Part shown: piece by piece, positions 1 through 6,905 of the stretch
Position numbering within the stretch: position 1 is the first letter of the stretch
Layout of the letters: every line of letters begins with the position of its first letter
Assembly: GCA_035906055.1 (NCBI GenBank)
Contig: JAMIFV010000051.1
Coordinates: 1 to 7,283 of the forward strand
DNA length: 7,283 nucleotides
Direction of reading: 5' to 3'
Origin: JAMIFV01 sp035906055
GTDB taxonomy: Bacteria > Pseudomonadota > Alphaproteobacteria > Rickettsiales > JABCZZ01
Translations under genes and position numbers: made by a program
The notes under the pieces: model-generated
What the model saw: only the letters and a program-made list of their open reading frames with translations
Told to the model about the DNA's origin: nothing
The model's database searches: none

Positions 1-137
1 ACATATAACAGAGCAGAAAACACCTGATAATGGCTGACATTGCGCGGACGACCAGCGCGTGAGTAATGCGCGGCAATCAATGGTAATATATGCGCATCAA
101 AAAACGACTCGGATACAGGGTAAAAGCGTGGGTTCAT
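1..137 (-). CDS. IS5-family transposase, N-terminal fragment (runs off the window)
   Basis: The minus strand reads from ATG at 137 to the window edge and gives about 45 residues, beginning MNPRFYPVSESFFDAHILPL and containing SRAGRPRNVSHYQVFSALLYV. The block 'GRPR-VS-YQ-F-ALLYV' is the conserved N-terminal region of IS5-family DDE transposases, just before the usual 'RTGCPWRDLP' segment that would lie outside the window. The start is supported by an AGGAG box at 146-150, eight bases before the ATG. The protein would cut and join the ends of its own element. The left end of the element should lie between about 138 and 187, but I cannot fix the terminal inverted repeat without the other end. Whether the transposase is intact cannot be judged. 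The family call rests on the visible motif. Confidence 0.82.
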   Translation of the reverse strand, partial: MNPRFYPVSESFFDAHILPLIAAHYSRAGRPRNVSHYQVFSALLY

Positions 138-183
138 ATGATACACTCCTATCTTGGGAGCACTATCACCTAAATCTTAATAA

Positions 184-369
184 TTAACTAACAGTGTCTA
201 GCTGCATGGCCAGCTTCTGCAGCGTATCCCGTCTGGGGTTAAGTGCCCGGCGGGTAATGATATCGCGGACATTAGTTTCCCCCAGCCCGGCGGCACGCGA
301 GAGGCTTTTATAACTAAACCCCTGCTTTTTCATTTCTTCTTCAAGGCGTGTAATGAGAATGTCTTTCAT
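184..369 (-). CDS. XRE/Cro-type helix-turn-helix regulator, probably truncated phage-type repressor
   Basis: This is a 61-residue protein starting MKDILITRLEEEMKKQGFSY. The start at 369 is preferred over the upstream in-frame ATG at 423 because a GGGGGC box lies just before it and the homology begins here; the upstream extension (MVYFTLLFAF...) looks non-coding. Residues 15-50 fit an HTH_3/XRE domain: GFSYKSLSRAAGLGETNVRDI carries the two helices, followed by the typical 'NPRRDTLQKLAMQLD'. Known relatives with this pattern are N-terminal domains of CI/LexA-like (S24 peptidase) prophage repressors of about 200 residues. Here the frame stops at TAA right after LDTVS, next to the IS5 element, so I infer that the insertion removed the C-terminal domain. 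The DNA-binding half remains complete and could still bind its operator. It is transcribed divergently from the small gene at 469. Confidence 0.72.
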   Translation of the reverse strand: MKDILITRLEEEMKKQGFSYKSLSRAAGLGETNVRDIITRRALNPRRDTLQKLAMQLDTVS

Positions 370-408
370 AATGCCCCCAGCATCGCCGGGAAGAAAAGCA
401 AACAAAAG

Positions 409-430
409 GGTGAAATATACCATTTACACC
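409..430. promoter_or_regulatory. Candidate operator: imperfect GGTG-AA/TT-CACC palindrome
   Basis: The 22-bp sequence starts GGTGAAA and ends TTTACACC. Six of its outer seven positions are symmetric, while the centre is not. It covers the extended -10 of the regulator gene (TGG TATATT on the minus strand, -10 at 414-419) and the -35 hexamer of the divergent small gene (423-428). This is where an autoregulating XRE repressor usually binds. The symmetry is seen directly; the operator role is inference. Confidence 0.4.
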
Positions 431-451
431 GTGAACTTTCCCATGTATGAT
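423..451 (+). promoter_or_regulatory. Sigma70-type promoter of the small gene at 469
   Basis: The -35 TTTACA (423-428) and -10 TATGAT (446-451) are separated by 17 bp. The expected start of transcription is near 458, only about 11 bases before the ATG at 469. No ribosome binding site is visible, so the message may be nearly leaderless. The promoter overlaps the candidate operator. Confidence 0.55.
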
Positions 452-468
452 CGTCCTATGGTTGTATT

Positions 469-726
469 ATGAAAAGACTCTCCCTTAATCTGCCCTATTT
501 TGGACGGCGACGCCTGCCGCTGGCAGATGCGCTGCATTTGCTGCACGGGAGCATCGAAATTGTACGCAGGCATATTAATGAGGCGGAGCATACTGCGCAG
601 GAGGATGACCCTATTCTGCTGATAAAGATCATTAATGAAGCGCAGGACCTGCGCCTTGCGGCCATGCAGGCCTATCACCGTTCGGACGAGCGGGCACGGC
701 GTCAGCAGAAACCCGCATCGCAGTGA
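469..726 (+). CDS. Small hypothetical protein, 85 aa
   Basis: I do not recognise a family. The protein starts MKRLSLNLPYFGRRRLPLAD and is very basic in its first 15 residues. Residues 18-70 look like two helices with amphipathic spacing (ADALHLLHGSIEIVRRHINEA, then DPILLIKIINEAQDLRLAAM). The C-terminal tail (RSDERARRQQKPASQ) is polar and basic. There is no signal peptide or membrane segment. It is divergent from the helix-turn-helix gene and shares its control region, which suggests it belongs to the same module. It ends 91 bp before typA, which has its own promoter. A good promoter and an uninterrupted frame support a real gene; the absence of a Shine-Dalgarno box lowers confidence. Confidence 0.55.
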   Translation: MKRLSLNLPYFGRRRLPLADALHLLHGSIEIVRRHINEAEHTAQEDDPILLIKIINEAQDLRLAAMQAYHRSDERARRQQKPASQ

Positions 727-734
727 AGCCGGGC

Positions 735-763
735 TTTACTTTGCGCGGGCTTTGGCATATAAG
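735..763 (+). promoter_or_regulatory. Promoter of typA
   Basis: TTTACT (735-740) and TATAAG (758-763) are separated by exactly 17 bp, in the 91-bp gap between the small gene and typA. This gives a 5' leader of about 48 bases ending in an AAGGA ribosome binding site (808-812), five bases before the ATG. Confidence 0.55.
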
Positions 764-817
764 CGCCCCCTTAACGCCAGCCTGAACCAAGGCTCAGAAA
801 TAAATTCAAGGATCCCA

Positions 818-2656
818 ATGACCCTCGACATCCGCAATATCGCCATCATCGCCCACGTAGACCACGGCAAGACCACGCTTGTCGATGCCATGCTCAAACA
901 AACCGGTACGTTCCGCGAGAACCAGGACGTAGCCACCTGCGTCATGGACTCGGGCGACCTTGAAAAGGAACGCGGCATTACCATCCTTGCCAAATGCACT
1001 GCGGTTAACCGCGGCGACACCCGCATCAACATCGTGGACACGCCGGGCCACGCCGATTTCGGCGGCGAAGTGGAACGCGTGCTCTCGATGGTGGACGGCG
1101 TGGTGCTGCTGGTGGATGCCGCCGAAGGCCCGATGCCGCAGACCAAGTTCGTGCTCGGCAAGGCGCTCAATATCGGCCTGAAGCCCATTGTGCTCATCAA
1201 CAAGATCGACCGTGGCGACGCCCGCCCCGACGAAGTGGTGAACGAAGTGTTCGACCTGTTCGTGGCGATGGACGCATCCGACGCGCAGCTCGACTTCCCT
1301 GTGCTTTACGCTTCCGGCCGCGCGGGCTGGGCGGTGAAGAACCTTGAAAAAGACGCGCGCGAAAACCTCGACCCGCTGTTTGAGACCATTCTTTCTTACG
1401 TATCCGCGCCGGACGTTGATAAAGACGCGCCGTTCGCGATGCTTGCCACGATTCTGGATTCCGACCCGTATCTTGGCCGTATCCTCACGGGCCGCATCTA
1501 TAGCGGCCGCGCCAAGGTCGGCCTGCCGATCAAGGCGCTGAGCCTGAACGGCGAAGTAATGGAACAGGGCCGCCTGACCAAGCTGCTTTCCTATCAGGGC
1601 ATCAAACGCATGCCGGTGAACGAAGCCGAAGCCGGTGACATCATCTGCGTGGCGGGCCTTGAAAAAGCCTCCGTATCCGACACGATTGCGGATCTTGCGA
1701 TCACCACCCCCATCGCATCCACCCCGGTGGATCCCCCCACCATGGCCATCACCCTCGCGGTGAACGACTCTCCGTATGCCGGTAAAGAAGGCACCAAGGT
1801 AACCTCACGCATGATCGCGGCACGCCTCCTGGCGGAAGCGGAAACCAACGTGGCGATTTCGGTAAAGGAAACCGCAGGCAAGGACGCGTTTGAAGTGGGT
1901 GGCCGCGGGGAATTGCAGCTGGGCGTGCTCATCGAAACCATGCGCCGCGAAGGATTCGAGCTTTCCGTATCGCGCCCGCGCGTGCTGTTCCGCGAAGACG
2001 CCACCACCGGCGAACGCCTTGAGCCTTACGAAGAAGTAGTGGTGGACGTGGATGACGAATTCACCGGCGTCGTGGTGGAAAAAATATCCATCCGCAAAGG
2101 TGAGATGAAAGACATGCGCCCCTCCGGCGCAGGCAAGACCCGTATCATCTTCCACGTGCCCGCACGCGGCCTCATCGGCTACCAGAGCGAATTCCTCACC
2201 GACACGCGCGGCACCGGCATCATGAACCGCCTGTTCAATTCCTACGGCCCTTACAAGGGCGACATCCCGGGCCGCCGCAACGGCGCGCTCATCTCCACGG
2301 ACCTGGGCGAAGCGGTTGCTTACGCTATCTGGAACCTGCAGGAACGCGGCATCATGTTCATCAATCCGCAGGATAAGGTGTATGAGGGCATGATCGTAGG
2401 CGAACACAGCCGCGACAACGACCTTGAGATCAACGTGCTCAAGGGCAAGGCGCTCACCAACATCCGCACCACCAGCAAGGACGAAGCCGTGCGCCTCATC
2501 CCGCCCCTGCAGATGACGCTGGAGCAGATGATCTCCTACATCCAGGACGACGAACTGGTGGAAGTGACGCCCAAAAGCCTGCGCCTGCGCAAAAAGGCGC
2601 TGGATGCGAACGAACGCAAGCGCATGAGCCGTGACGCGAAGAAAGAAGCGGGCTGA
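818..2656 (+). CDS. typA: TypA/BipA ribosome-associated translational GTPase
   Basis: This is a 612-residue protein (family usually about 600-615), so it is full length. The start MTLDIRNIAIIAHVDHGKTT is fixed by AAGGA at 808-812; the frame is open further upstream to 635, but that part overlaps the preceding gene and is not conserved. GTPase motifs: P-loop HVDHGKTT (13-20), RGIT switch I (52-55), DTPGH (74-78, including the catalytic histidine H78), NKID (128-131) and an SGRAG-like G5. An EF-Tu-like domain II follows, then an EF-G-like domain III/V region (GGRGELQLGVLIETMRREGF near 358, PARGLIGYQSEFLTDTRGTG near 447) and the TypA-specific C-terminal domain (VGEHSRDNDLEINVLKGKAL near 525). 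The family binds the ribosome at the factor site and assists 50S assembly and stress or cold adaptation. Its codon use is GC3-rich. It is convergent with the HD-GYP gene. Confidence 0.97.
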   Translation: MTLDIRNIAIIAHVDHGKTTLVDAMLKQTGTFRENQDVATCVMDSGDLEKERGITILAKCTAVNRGDTRINIVDTPGHADFGGEVERVLSMVDGVVLLVDAAEGPMPQTKFVLGKALNIGLKPIVLINKIDRGDARPDEVVNEVFDLFVAMDASDAQLDFPVLYASGRAGWAVKNLEKDARENLDPLFETILSYVSAPDVDKDAPFAMLATILDSDPYLGRILTGRIYSGRAKVGLPIKALSLNGEVMEQGRLTKLLSYQGIKRMPVNEAEAGDIICVAGLEKASVSDTIADLAITTPIASTPVDPPTMAITLAVNDSPYAGKEGTKVTSRMIAARLLAEAETNVAISVKETAGKDAFEVGGRGELQLGVLIETMRREGFELSVSRPRVLFREDATTGERLEPYEEVVVDVDDEFTGVVVEKISIRKGEMKDMRPSGAGKTRIIFHVPARGLIGYQSEFLTDTRGTGIMNRLFNSYGPYKGDIPGRRNGALISTDLGEAVAYAIWNLQERGIMFINPQDKVYEGMIVGEHSRDNDLEINVLKGKALTNIRTTSKDEAVRLIPPLQMTLEQMISYIQDDELVEVTPKSLRLRKKALDANERKRMSRDAKKEAG

Positions 2657-2661
2657 TAGAT

Positions 2662-2714
2662 ACGAAAGGCGAGGAACGAGAAAGCGATCCTTTTTCTTGC
2701 CCCTCGTTTCTCGC
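2662..2714. repeat. Inverted GCGAGRR heptad repeat between convergent genes; possible bidirectional terminator
   Basis: The left arm is a run of degenerate 7-bp units (ACGAAAG, GCGAGGA, ACGAGAA at 2662-2682). The right arm holds three units on the opposite strand (GCGAGAA, ACGAGGG, GCAAGAA when read on the minus strand, 2694-2714). GCGAGGAACGAG (2669-2680) pairs with CTCGTTTCTCGC (2703-2714): 12 bp with one G-U pair and a 22-nt loop. It lies six bases after the typA stop and eleven before the HD-GYP stop. A role in ending both transcripts is inferred from position; no clean U tract follows. The same units recur inside yggS. Confidence 0.7.
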
Positions 2715-2724
2715 TCCCTTGTCC

Positions 2725-3888
2725 TTAAATCGTGGTATCCACCGCCGCGTCGAGCAGCATTTTGCGGTAGCGCGCGAGCAGTTCCATATCGAGCTGGTTG
2801 CCCATTTCGTTCTTCATGATGTCGAGCGCTTTTTCCGCAGGCATGGAAGGTTTATAGACGCGCCGGTCGGTGAGCGCGCTGAACACATCCACAATAGAGG
2901 CCATGCGCGCCAGCTCGTTAAGCTCGCTGCCCTGAAGGCCGCGCGGATAGCCGGAACCGTCGAGCTTCTCGTGATGCTGGCTGGCGATGGTGATAACCCC
3001 GCGCGGAATGTCACCGCCCCTGCGCAGCACCTCCTCGGTGGCCCTCACATGCCCCTTCATGATTTCGAATTCCGCATCGGTCAGCCTGCCGGGCTTGTTA
3101 AGCACAAGGTGGGGAATATACATTTTGCCTACGTCGTGCAGCAGGCCTCCTGTGGCAAGCAGCTTCTGGTCTTTGAGCGACAGGCCGATAGTCTGGCCGA
3201 ACAATGACAGGAATACCGCCACGCGCATGGAATGCGCGTACGTGTAATTGTCATGCTCGCGCACCCCGCCCAGGATACCCTTGAACTCGCCGGAATTGAC
3301 CGCTTCCACCAGCGGCGCGCAGGCATCGCGCACTTCATTATACGCGATAGGCTCACCCTTGCCGAGGTTATCGGAGAGATTGTTGAACAGCTCCAGCGTG
3401 CTTCTGAGCGCCATGGCCTGCAGGGGAGAAAGCGCATCCCATTTAGCCTCTATCGTAGCGTTGAACTGGCGGGAGATGAGTTTGATCAGGTCGCTGCGCT
3501 TGTAGGGTTTCACCAGCCAGCCGCTGGCACCGCAATCATACGCGGAGGTCAGCGTGCCGCCGCTTTCGGAATCCAGCACCATAAGGATGGGCACGGTTTT
3601 CAGTTTCCAGTTGTCGCGCAGGTCGCGCACCAGCTCAAAGCCCCCGCGCGGGCTCACATTCTCGCTTACCACCACCACGCCGGGGTGGATGTCATGGATA
3701 TATTTGGCGGCGTCGAGCGAGGAGTCGAACTCCACGACGTTGTAGAGCGACATCAGCGAACCGGCCACCTGCTGGCGATGCTCATCGTTACTGTCCACCA
3801 GCACGAGGATGTGCTTGGTGTCGCAATAGGCGGTATTCTTATCGTCACCCGTGAAGCCGCCGCAGCAATTGTCGTGTGAACCGCTCAT
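2725..3888 (-). CDS. Degenerate receiver + HD-GYP domain protein (putative c-di-GMP phosphodiesterase)
   Basis: This is a 387-residue protein with no membrane segment, so probably cytoplasmic. Residues 25-140 form a CheY-like receiver (KHILVLVDSNDEH, GFELVRDLRDNW, CGASGWLVKPYKRSDL with the conserved K127-P128). The phospho-acceptor position aligns with E76 (SENVSP where DxMMP is usual), the second acidic-pair residue is S33, and the switch Thr is replaced by Leu, so normal phosphorylation is unlikely. Residues 210-345 form an HD-GYP domain with all the expected metal and substrate residues: H219, HDVGK (H251, D252, K255), H280, HHEKLDGSGYP (H305, H306, GYP 313-315) and D334. HD-GYP enzymes hydrolyse c-di-GMP to pGpG or GMP. 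The start at 3888 has no clear ribosome binding site, and the Cys/Gly-rich first 24 residues may be partly untranslated. It lies 58 bp downstream of yggS on the same strand. Confidence 0.93.
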   Translation of the reverse strand: MSGSHDNCCGGFTGDDKNTAYCDTKHILVLVDSNDEHRQQVAGSLMSLYNVVEFDSSLDAAKYIHDIHPGVVVVSENVSPRGGFELVRDLRDNWKLKTVPILMVLDSESGGTLTSAYDCGASGWLVKPYKRSDLIKLISRQFNATIEAKWDALSPLQAMALRSTLELFNNLSDNLGKGEPIAYNEVRDACAPLVEAVNSGEFKGILGGVREHDNYTYAHSMRVAVFLSLFGQTIGLSLKDQKLLATGGLLHDVGKMYIPHLVLNKPGRLTDAEFEIMKGHVRATEEVLRRGGDIPRGVITIASQHHEKLDGSGYPRGLQGSELNELARMASIVDVFSALTDRRVYKPSMPAEKALDIMKNEMGNQLDMELLARYRKMLLDAAVDTTI

Positions 3889-3910
3889 AACGGGTTATGG
3901 TACGGGGAAA

Positions 3911-3938
3911 TAGTTACCAGTGTGTTAGCAAGAAGCAA
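3911..3938 (-). promoter_or_regulatory. Candidate promoter of the HD-GYP gene
   Basis: On the minus strand, TTGCTT (3933-3938) and TAACTA (3911-3916) are 16 bp apart, and TGG before the -10 makes it an extended -10. It lies in the 58-bp gap after yggS. It could give the HD-GYP gene its own transcript, although read-through from yggS is equally possible. Confidence 0.4.
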
Positions 3939-3946
3939 CTAAACGC

Positions 3947-4630
3947 TTATTCCCGATCGCCAAAAATGGCGGTGCCGATGCGCACGCAGGTCGCGCCAAA
4001 ACGTATGGCGGTCTCATAGTCACCGCTCATGCCCATGCTGAGTTTGTCAAGACCATGTTCTTTCGCCATTTTATGCAATAATGCGAAATACGGCGCCGGG
4101 TTTTCCCCCGCAGGGGGGACACACATAAGGCCGGTGACGGGAAGAGCAGCGAGGGGCGAGGAACGAAGGGTAAGCATGTAATCAAGCAGCTTGCCTAAAT
4201 CGTGTGGCATTACCCCTCCCTTCTGGGGTTCTTCTCCGATATTCACCTGAACATAAAATTCCCTGCATCTCGTTTCTCGCCCCTCGCTTCTCGCCTTCAC
4301 CAAGGCATCGACCAGCGAGGGGCGGTCAACTGTTTCAATAACATCAAAATTATCTAATGCTTCCCGTGCCTTGTTGCTTTGCAGGGAGCCGATAAGATGT
4401 AGCGCGATATCTGAGAATTGCTGGCGCAGGGCAGGCCATTTGCCAGCGGCTTCCTGCACCTTGTTCTCGCCGAACAGGCGGTGCCCGGCACCCAGCAATG
4501 GCAACATCGCTTCCGCCGGGTGGGTTTTTGCCACAGCCACCAGTTCTACGCGCGCAGGGGCAAGGGGGGCGGCTTTGCGTGCGGATTCGATGCGGGTAGT
4601 GATGTCATGAAAATTGGAGAGAGTGGTCAT
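3947..4630 (-). CDS. yggS: YggS/PLPBP family pyridoxal 5'-phosphate homeostasis protein
   Basis: This is a 227-residue protein (family usually 220-235). Family motifs run in order: VAVAKTHPAE (32-40) with the PLP-binding lysine K35, FGENKVQEA (53-61), HLIGSLQSNK (78-87), VQVNIGEEPQKGG (127-139), GLMCVPPAGENPAPYF (167-182) and LSMGMSGDYETAIRFGATCV, then RIGTAIFG (197-224). The family binds PLP without known enzymatic activity and keeps vitamin B6 and amino or keto acid pools in balance. Two variable loops are encoded by GCGAGRR-type repeats: residues about 112-121 (ARSEGRETRC) and about 155-162 (LRSSPLAA). The second makes that loop about four or five residues longer than in Escherichia coli YggS as I recall it. 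Conserved residues are untouched, so the gene should work. The promoter lies so close that the mRNA may be leaderless. Confidence 0.95.
   Translation of the reverse strand: MTTLSNFHDITTRIESARKAAPLAPARVELVAVAKTHPAEAMLPLLGAGHRLFGENKVQEAAGKWPALRQQFSDIALHLIGSLQSNKAREALDNFDVIETVDRPSLVDALVKARSEGRETRCREFYVQVNIGEEPQKGGVMPHDLGKLLDYMLTLRSSPLAALPVTGLMCVPPAGENPAPYFALLHKMAKEHGLDKLSMGMSGDYETAIRFGATCVRIGTAIFGDRE
4149..4169 (+). repeat. Heptad repeat copy inside yggS (three units)
   Basis: The plus strand reads GCGAGGG, GCGAGGA, ACGAAGG. Positions 4149-4166 are an inverted match to 4270-4287: 17 of 18 pair by Watson-Crick rules and the remaining pair is G-U. It encodes LRSSPLA in the yggS frame, in the loop before the GLMC motif. 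Confidence 0.7.
4267..4294 (-). repeat. Heptad repeat copy inside yggS (four units)
   Basis: The minus strand reads GCGAGAA, GCGAGGG, GCGAGAA, ACGAGAT, four consecutive 7-bp units. It encodes ARSEGRETR in the loop before the VQVNIGEEPQK motif. It is in the opposite orientation to the copy at 4149 and separated from it by sequence encoding conserved YggS residues. Confidence 0.72.
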
Positions 4631-4638
4631 AGTTTTTT

Positions 4639-4666
4639 ATAATAGATTCCCGCGAGAAATAAACAA
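4639..4666 (-). promoter_or_regulatory. Promoter of yggS
   Basis: On the minus strand, TTGTTT (4661-4666) and TATTAT (4639-4644) are 16 bp apart. Transcription should start near 4632, only about two bases before the ATG at 4630, and no Shine-Dalgarno box is present between them. Confidence 0.55.
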
Positions 4667-4689
4667 CCCCGCCGCAAGTGGTGGAGTAT

Positions 4690-4950
4690 TTAAGTGTAAG
4701 GGGGATGAAGACATCCCCCTTCGCTAACGCTTACCCCCTCTAAAGGGGGCGTCGCCTTCGGCCCCTCCACACCGCAAGCGTCGGGGCATGTACCCGAAGG
4801 GATTCAAATTTCTCGCCATATGCGTGGGAAAGTTTTGCACGACGCCCCCCGCGTGGGTAAATGCGCGGAGCGCAGAAGCGGATGCGTTCCGCCTGAATTA
4901 ATATCTCTACATGAACCCAACACACACGTGTGAGCAACAATTTCTGAACA
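4690..4950. other. Non-coding, GC-rich, hairpin-dense intergenic block
   Basis: No gene is supported here. Visible structures: a perfect 10-bp stem AAGGGGGATG/CATCCCCCTT with loop AAGA (4698-4721); CCCCC/GGGGG around TCTAAA (4734-4738 and 4745-4749); an alternative GGGGC pairing that competes with the previous stem (4745-4770 region); CCCGAAGGG (4793-4801); GCGGA/TCCGC (4878-4892); and the perfect palindrome CACACGTGTG (4923-4932). It could be a structured RNA, a decayed repeat element, or regulatory DNA between yggS and the 16S unit. The open frames across it have no recognisable protein features. Confidence 0.5.
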
Positions 4951-4953
4951 ACA

Positions 4954-4979
4954 AAAAAGCCTCCGAAAGGAGGCTTTTT
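4954..4979. terminator. Intrinsic terminator of the 16S unit (bidirectional form)
   Basis: An 11-bp stem AAAAAGCCTCC/GGAGGCTTTTT closes on a GAAA tetraloop and gives a U run on either strand. It lies eight bases beyond the outer end of the 16S processing stem in the direction of rRNA transcription, so it ends the minus-strand 16S transcript. Confidence 0.9.
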
Positions 4980-4986
4980 GAACTGT

Positions 4987-5019
4987 AAGAGCATTTAAGC
5001 GCAGATGGCAGCGAGTGGA
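4987..5019 (-). other. 16S pre-rRNA processing stem, 3' trailer arm
   Basis: Positions 4987-5004 are an exact 18-nt inverted match to 6748-6765, so they pair in the minus-strand transcript. Pairing continues to 5019 with 6733: every difference in the next ten positions is a G-U wobble, then one A-C mismatch, then four more pairs. This is the long stem that brings the 16S ends together for RNase III-type cutting. Confidence 0.88.
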
Positions 5020-5044
5020 TGTATAAGGTGATGAAACATAAATG

Positions 5045-5062
5045 GTAACCATAATTGGTTAC
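5045..5062 (-). other. 16S trailer hairpin
   Basis: GTAACCA (5045-5051) pairs with TGGTTAC (5056-5062) around a 4-nt loop, about 23 bases past the mature 16S 3' end. It is probably a local fold within the processed trailer. Confidence 0.5.
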
Positions 5063-5084
5063 GATTCATACGTTTCTTCCTTAG

Positions 5085-6574
<1,490 letters not shown>

Positions 6575-6835
6575 TGATCCTTGCTTTAGTCTGCACTAAA
6601 GCGAATTGATTGACTCGCACGCTGTTACGATATGTCTCTACTGAAAGAGTCCATATCTGCAACATCATATAATTAATTACATGGTTGATATGTCTTTCGA
6701 CATATCTGCACAAGTAACAGCGTACGGAAAATTCCATCCGCCACCACCTGCGCTTAAATGCTCTTTACGATATATAACATCAGGATAATGAGTGGCTTGG
6801 GCCAGCTTCGCTATCGCGTCCCCGTCATCGGCGGG
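6575..6835 (-). other. 16S rRNA leader with repeated hairpins
   Basis: This is the leader of about 260 nt between the rrn promoter and mature 16S. It holds a perfect 8-bp hairpin GCTTTAGT/ACTAAAGC (6583-6602) next to the 16S 5' end. Two related hairpins are further upstream: GATATG...CATATC with an inner CTCT/AGAG (6629-6657), and a perfect GATATGTC/GACATATC stem with loop TTTC (6687-6706). Both are followed on the plus strand by TGCA. The leader arm of the processing stem is at 6733-6765. No protein gene is supported here. Confidence 0.75.
6733..6765 (-). other. 16S pre-rRNA processing stem, 5' leader arm
   Basis: This is the partner of 4987-5019. The outer 18 positions (6748-6765) pair perfectly with the trailer; the inner part pairs through G-U wobbles, so the pairing is kept although the two DNA arms differ. 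About 158 nt of leader lie between this arm and the mature 16S 5' end. Confidence 0.88.
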
Positions 6836-6841
6836 AGGCAA

Positions 6842-6870
6842 TGTATATGCAAGGTCGAAAAGGAAGTCAA
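6842..6870 (-). promoter_or_regulatory. Strong 16S rRNA promoter with A-rich upstream element
   Basis: On the minus strand, TTGACT (6865-6870) and TATACA (6842-6847) are separated by exactly 17 bp. Upstream, about 6871-6905, is a run of A-tracts (ACAAAAAGAATAAAAAAGCG on the minus strand), resembling an rrn UP element that contacts the RNA polymerase alpha subunit. Transcription should start near 6835. Confidence 0.75.
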
Positions 6871-6905
6871 CAAGGAAAATACGCTTTTTTATTCTTTTTG
6901 TAAGT

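Noticed and set aside
635..817. N-terminal extension of typA to the first ATG of the open frame
   Set aside because: It overlaps the small gene and the typA promoter; family homology and the AAGGA box both point to 818.
1805..2407. 200-aa open frame antisense to typA
   Set aside because: It is a shadow of the GC3-biased typA frame: His/Ala/Val-rich, with no motifs or ribosome binding site.
4740..4994. 84-aa minus-strand open frame before yggS
   Set aside because: It begins beyond the terminator, reads through its hairpin and the hairpin block, and its Arg-rich tail is a by-product of GC-rich repeats.
4980..5084. Possible spacer tRNA gene after 16S
   Set aside because: The trailer is only about 105 bases to the terminator stem and contains no T-loop or cloverleaf pattern.
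6759..6770. BoxA-like TGCTCTTTACGA near the rrn leader
   Set aside because: It lies on the strand opposite to rRNA transcription and is part of the inverted processing stem; the trailer copy on the transcribed strand is only a partial match.
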